Source: Chitinophagaceae bacterium (GTDB taxonomy: Bacteria > Bacteroidota > Bacteroidia > Chitinophagales > Chitinophagaceae). Taken from it: a stretch of 5,744 bases of DNA. Shown here piece after piece: positions 5,143 to 5,744 of the stretch. How positions within the stretch are numbered: the stretch's first letter is position 1; every line of letters begins with the position of its first letter. The notes beneath the pieces are model-generated. The model did not search any database, had not been told where the DNA came from, and saw nothing but the letters and a program-made list of their open reading frames with translations. Location of the stretch: positions 1 to 5,744 of the forward strand of contig JAJAZO010000122.1 in assembly GCA_026785745.1 (NCBI GenBank), given 5' to 3'. The position numbers and the translations under genes were made by a program.

Positions 5143-5744
5143 ATGAAGAAAATCGCTATGATTCCTGCCCGGTATGCCGCCAGCCGGTTTCCAGGAAAGC
5201 TATTGCAGTTGCTCGGTGGCAAACCTGTTATCCGGCATACGTATGATGCAACAGTAGCTACTGGTTTGTTTGATGACGTAATAGTAGTAACTGACAGCGA
5301 AATAATCTTTACAGAAATAATGGCTGCCGGTGGTAATGCCATCATGAGCAAATTTGAACATGAAAGCGGAAGCGACCGTATTGCCGAAGCAGCAGCTGAT
5401 ATAGATGTTGATATTATTATAAATGTGCAGGGGGATACACCGTTTGTAAAAAAAGAGCCTTTAGTCAAATTATTGCAGCAGTTTGATGATGATTCGGTGC
5501 AGGTGGCTTCGATGATGCAGGTGCTTACCAAACAAGAAGAAATTGAAAACCCCAACTTTGTAAAAGTGGCGGTTGATAATAAAATGAATTCTCTTTTCTT
5601 TAGCCGCTCCGTTATTCCTTATCCGAGAGATAAAGAGGCGGCCACTATCTACTACGAACATATTGGGGTGTATGCTTTTCGCAAACAGGCCCTCATGAGT
5701 TTTACTAATTGGCCGATAAGTATGTCAGAGGCTGCTGAAAAAAT
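5143..5744 (+). CDS. kdsB: 3-deoxy-manno-octulosonate cytidylyltransferase (CMP-Kdo synthetase), 3' end cut off
   Basis: The enzyme activates Kdo with CTP to CMP-Kdo in the cytoplasm, the donor for the inner core of lipopolysaccharide, and so marks a Gram-negative envelope. The first 200 codons are present out of about 245-250 expected; the gene runs off the window with no stop. The nucleotide-binding start MIPARYAASRFPGKLL (6-21) carries R10, R15 and K19 at the same numbers as in E. coli KdsB. VVTD (48-51), SGSDR (75-79; usually SGTDR), NVQGD (94-98, with the metal-binding Asp98) and HIGVYAFR (173-180) follow in family order. The residue after Asp98 is Thr99 (QGDTP) where the textbook motif is QGDEP. 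The ATG at 5143 gives the canonical start and follows a -7 box by five bases. It lies in the same frame as the upstream broken gene, separated by its TAG. Confidence 0.95.
   Translation, partial: MKKIAMIPARYAASRFPGKLLQLLGGKPVIRHTYDATVATGLFDDVIVVTDSEIIFTEIMAAGGNAIMSKFEHESGSDRIAEAAADIDVDIIINVQGDTPFVKKEPLVKLLQQFDDDSVQVASMMQVLTKQEEIENPNFVKVAVDNKMNSLFFSRSVIPYPRDKEAATIYYEHIGVYAFRKQALMSFTNWPISMSEAAEK

Noticed and set aside
4582..5145. Recoding of TAG as a sense codon (for example by a suppressor tRNA), since TAG appears in frame at 4582, 4978 and 5131 and no other gene here ends in TAG
   Set aside because: Reading all three would fuse the protein to KdsB, which has its own canonical start and a -7 box. 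The same gene also needs a frameshift repair, so decay or sequence error explains more with less. The sample of stop codons in the window is too small to argue from.
5100..5555. Minus-strand open frame of 151 codons
   Set aside because: It is the antisense shadow of kdsB and is rich in Ser, Ile and Cys with no recognisable domain.

Overview
The window looks like chromosomal DNA of a Bacteroidota member, most likely Chitinophagaceae or a close relative. This rests on the protein types (a Bacteroidota-style beta clamp, a YARHG lipoprotein, a DUF2007 protein with a C-terminal ribbon module), the near absence of Shine-Dalgarno sites, TAnnTTTG-like -7 boxes, and C-rich and ATCTGTGTC-type intergenic motifs. 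The taxon is inferred from sequence character; no search was run.

Layout: 1-348 is non-coding and holds a perfect 18-bp palindrome, three degenerate 9-nt tandem units, a candidate promoter and an 11-bp inverted repeat in the dnaN leader. dnaN (349-1464, +) encodes the DNA polymerase III sliding clamp. It converges with a six-helix DUF2306-type membrane protein gene (1498-2169, -), and dnaN's likely terminator hairpin lies inside the 3' end of that convergent gene. Forty bases separate the membrane gene from a divergent YARHG-domain lipoprotein gene (2210-2995, +). Next come a DUF2007 protein with a degraded zinc ribbon (3048-3443, +), a fatty acid hydroxylase/sterol desaturase-type membrane di-iron enzyme (3512-4336, +), and a broken gene for an exported SH3-like-domain protein (4358-5133, +). 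The window ends inside kdsB (5143 to the edge, +), the CMP-Kdo synthetase of lipopolysaccharide synthesis.

The genes do not form one pathway. dnaN is replication housekeeping and kdsB is envelope housekeeping. The lipoprotein, DUF2306 protein, hydroxylase and SH3-like protein are envelope-associated genes without an obvious shared task. I see no CRISPR array, transposase, phage gene, tRNA, rRNA or defence cassette, and no convincing sign of a new multi-gene system.

The most informative oddities are: the SH3-like gene, which reads as one continuous frame only after one base is restored in a T run and two internal TAG codons are bypassed; the DUF2007 protein, which has lost the second cysteine of both CxxC pairs; the kdsB -7 box, which overlaps the stop codon of the dead gene and sits five bases before the ATG; and the terminator embedded in a convergent coding end. 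Several of these depend on single bases, so base-calling error must be excluded first.
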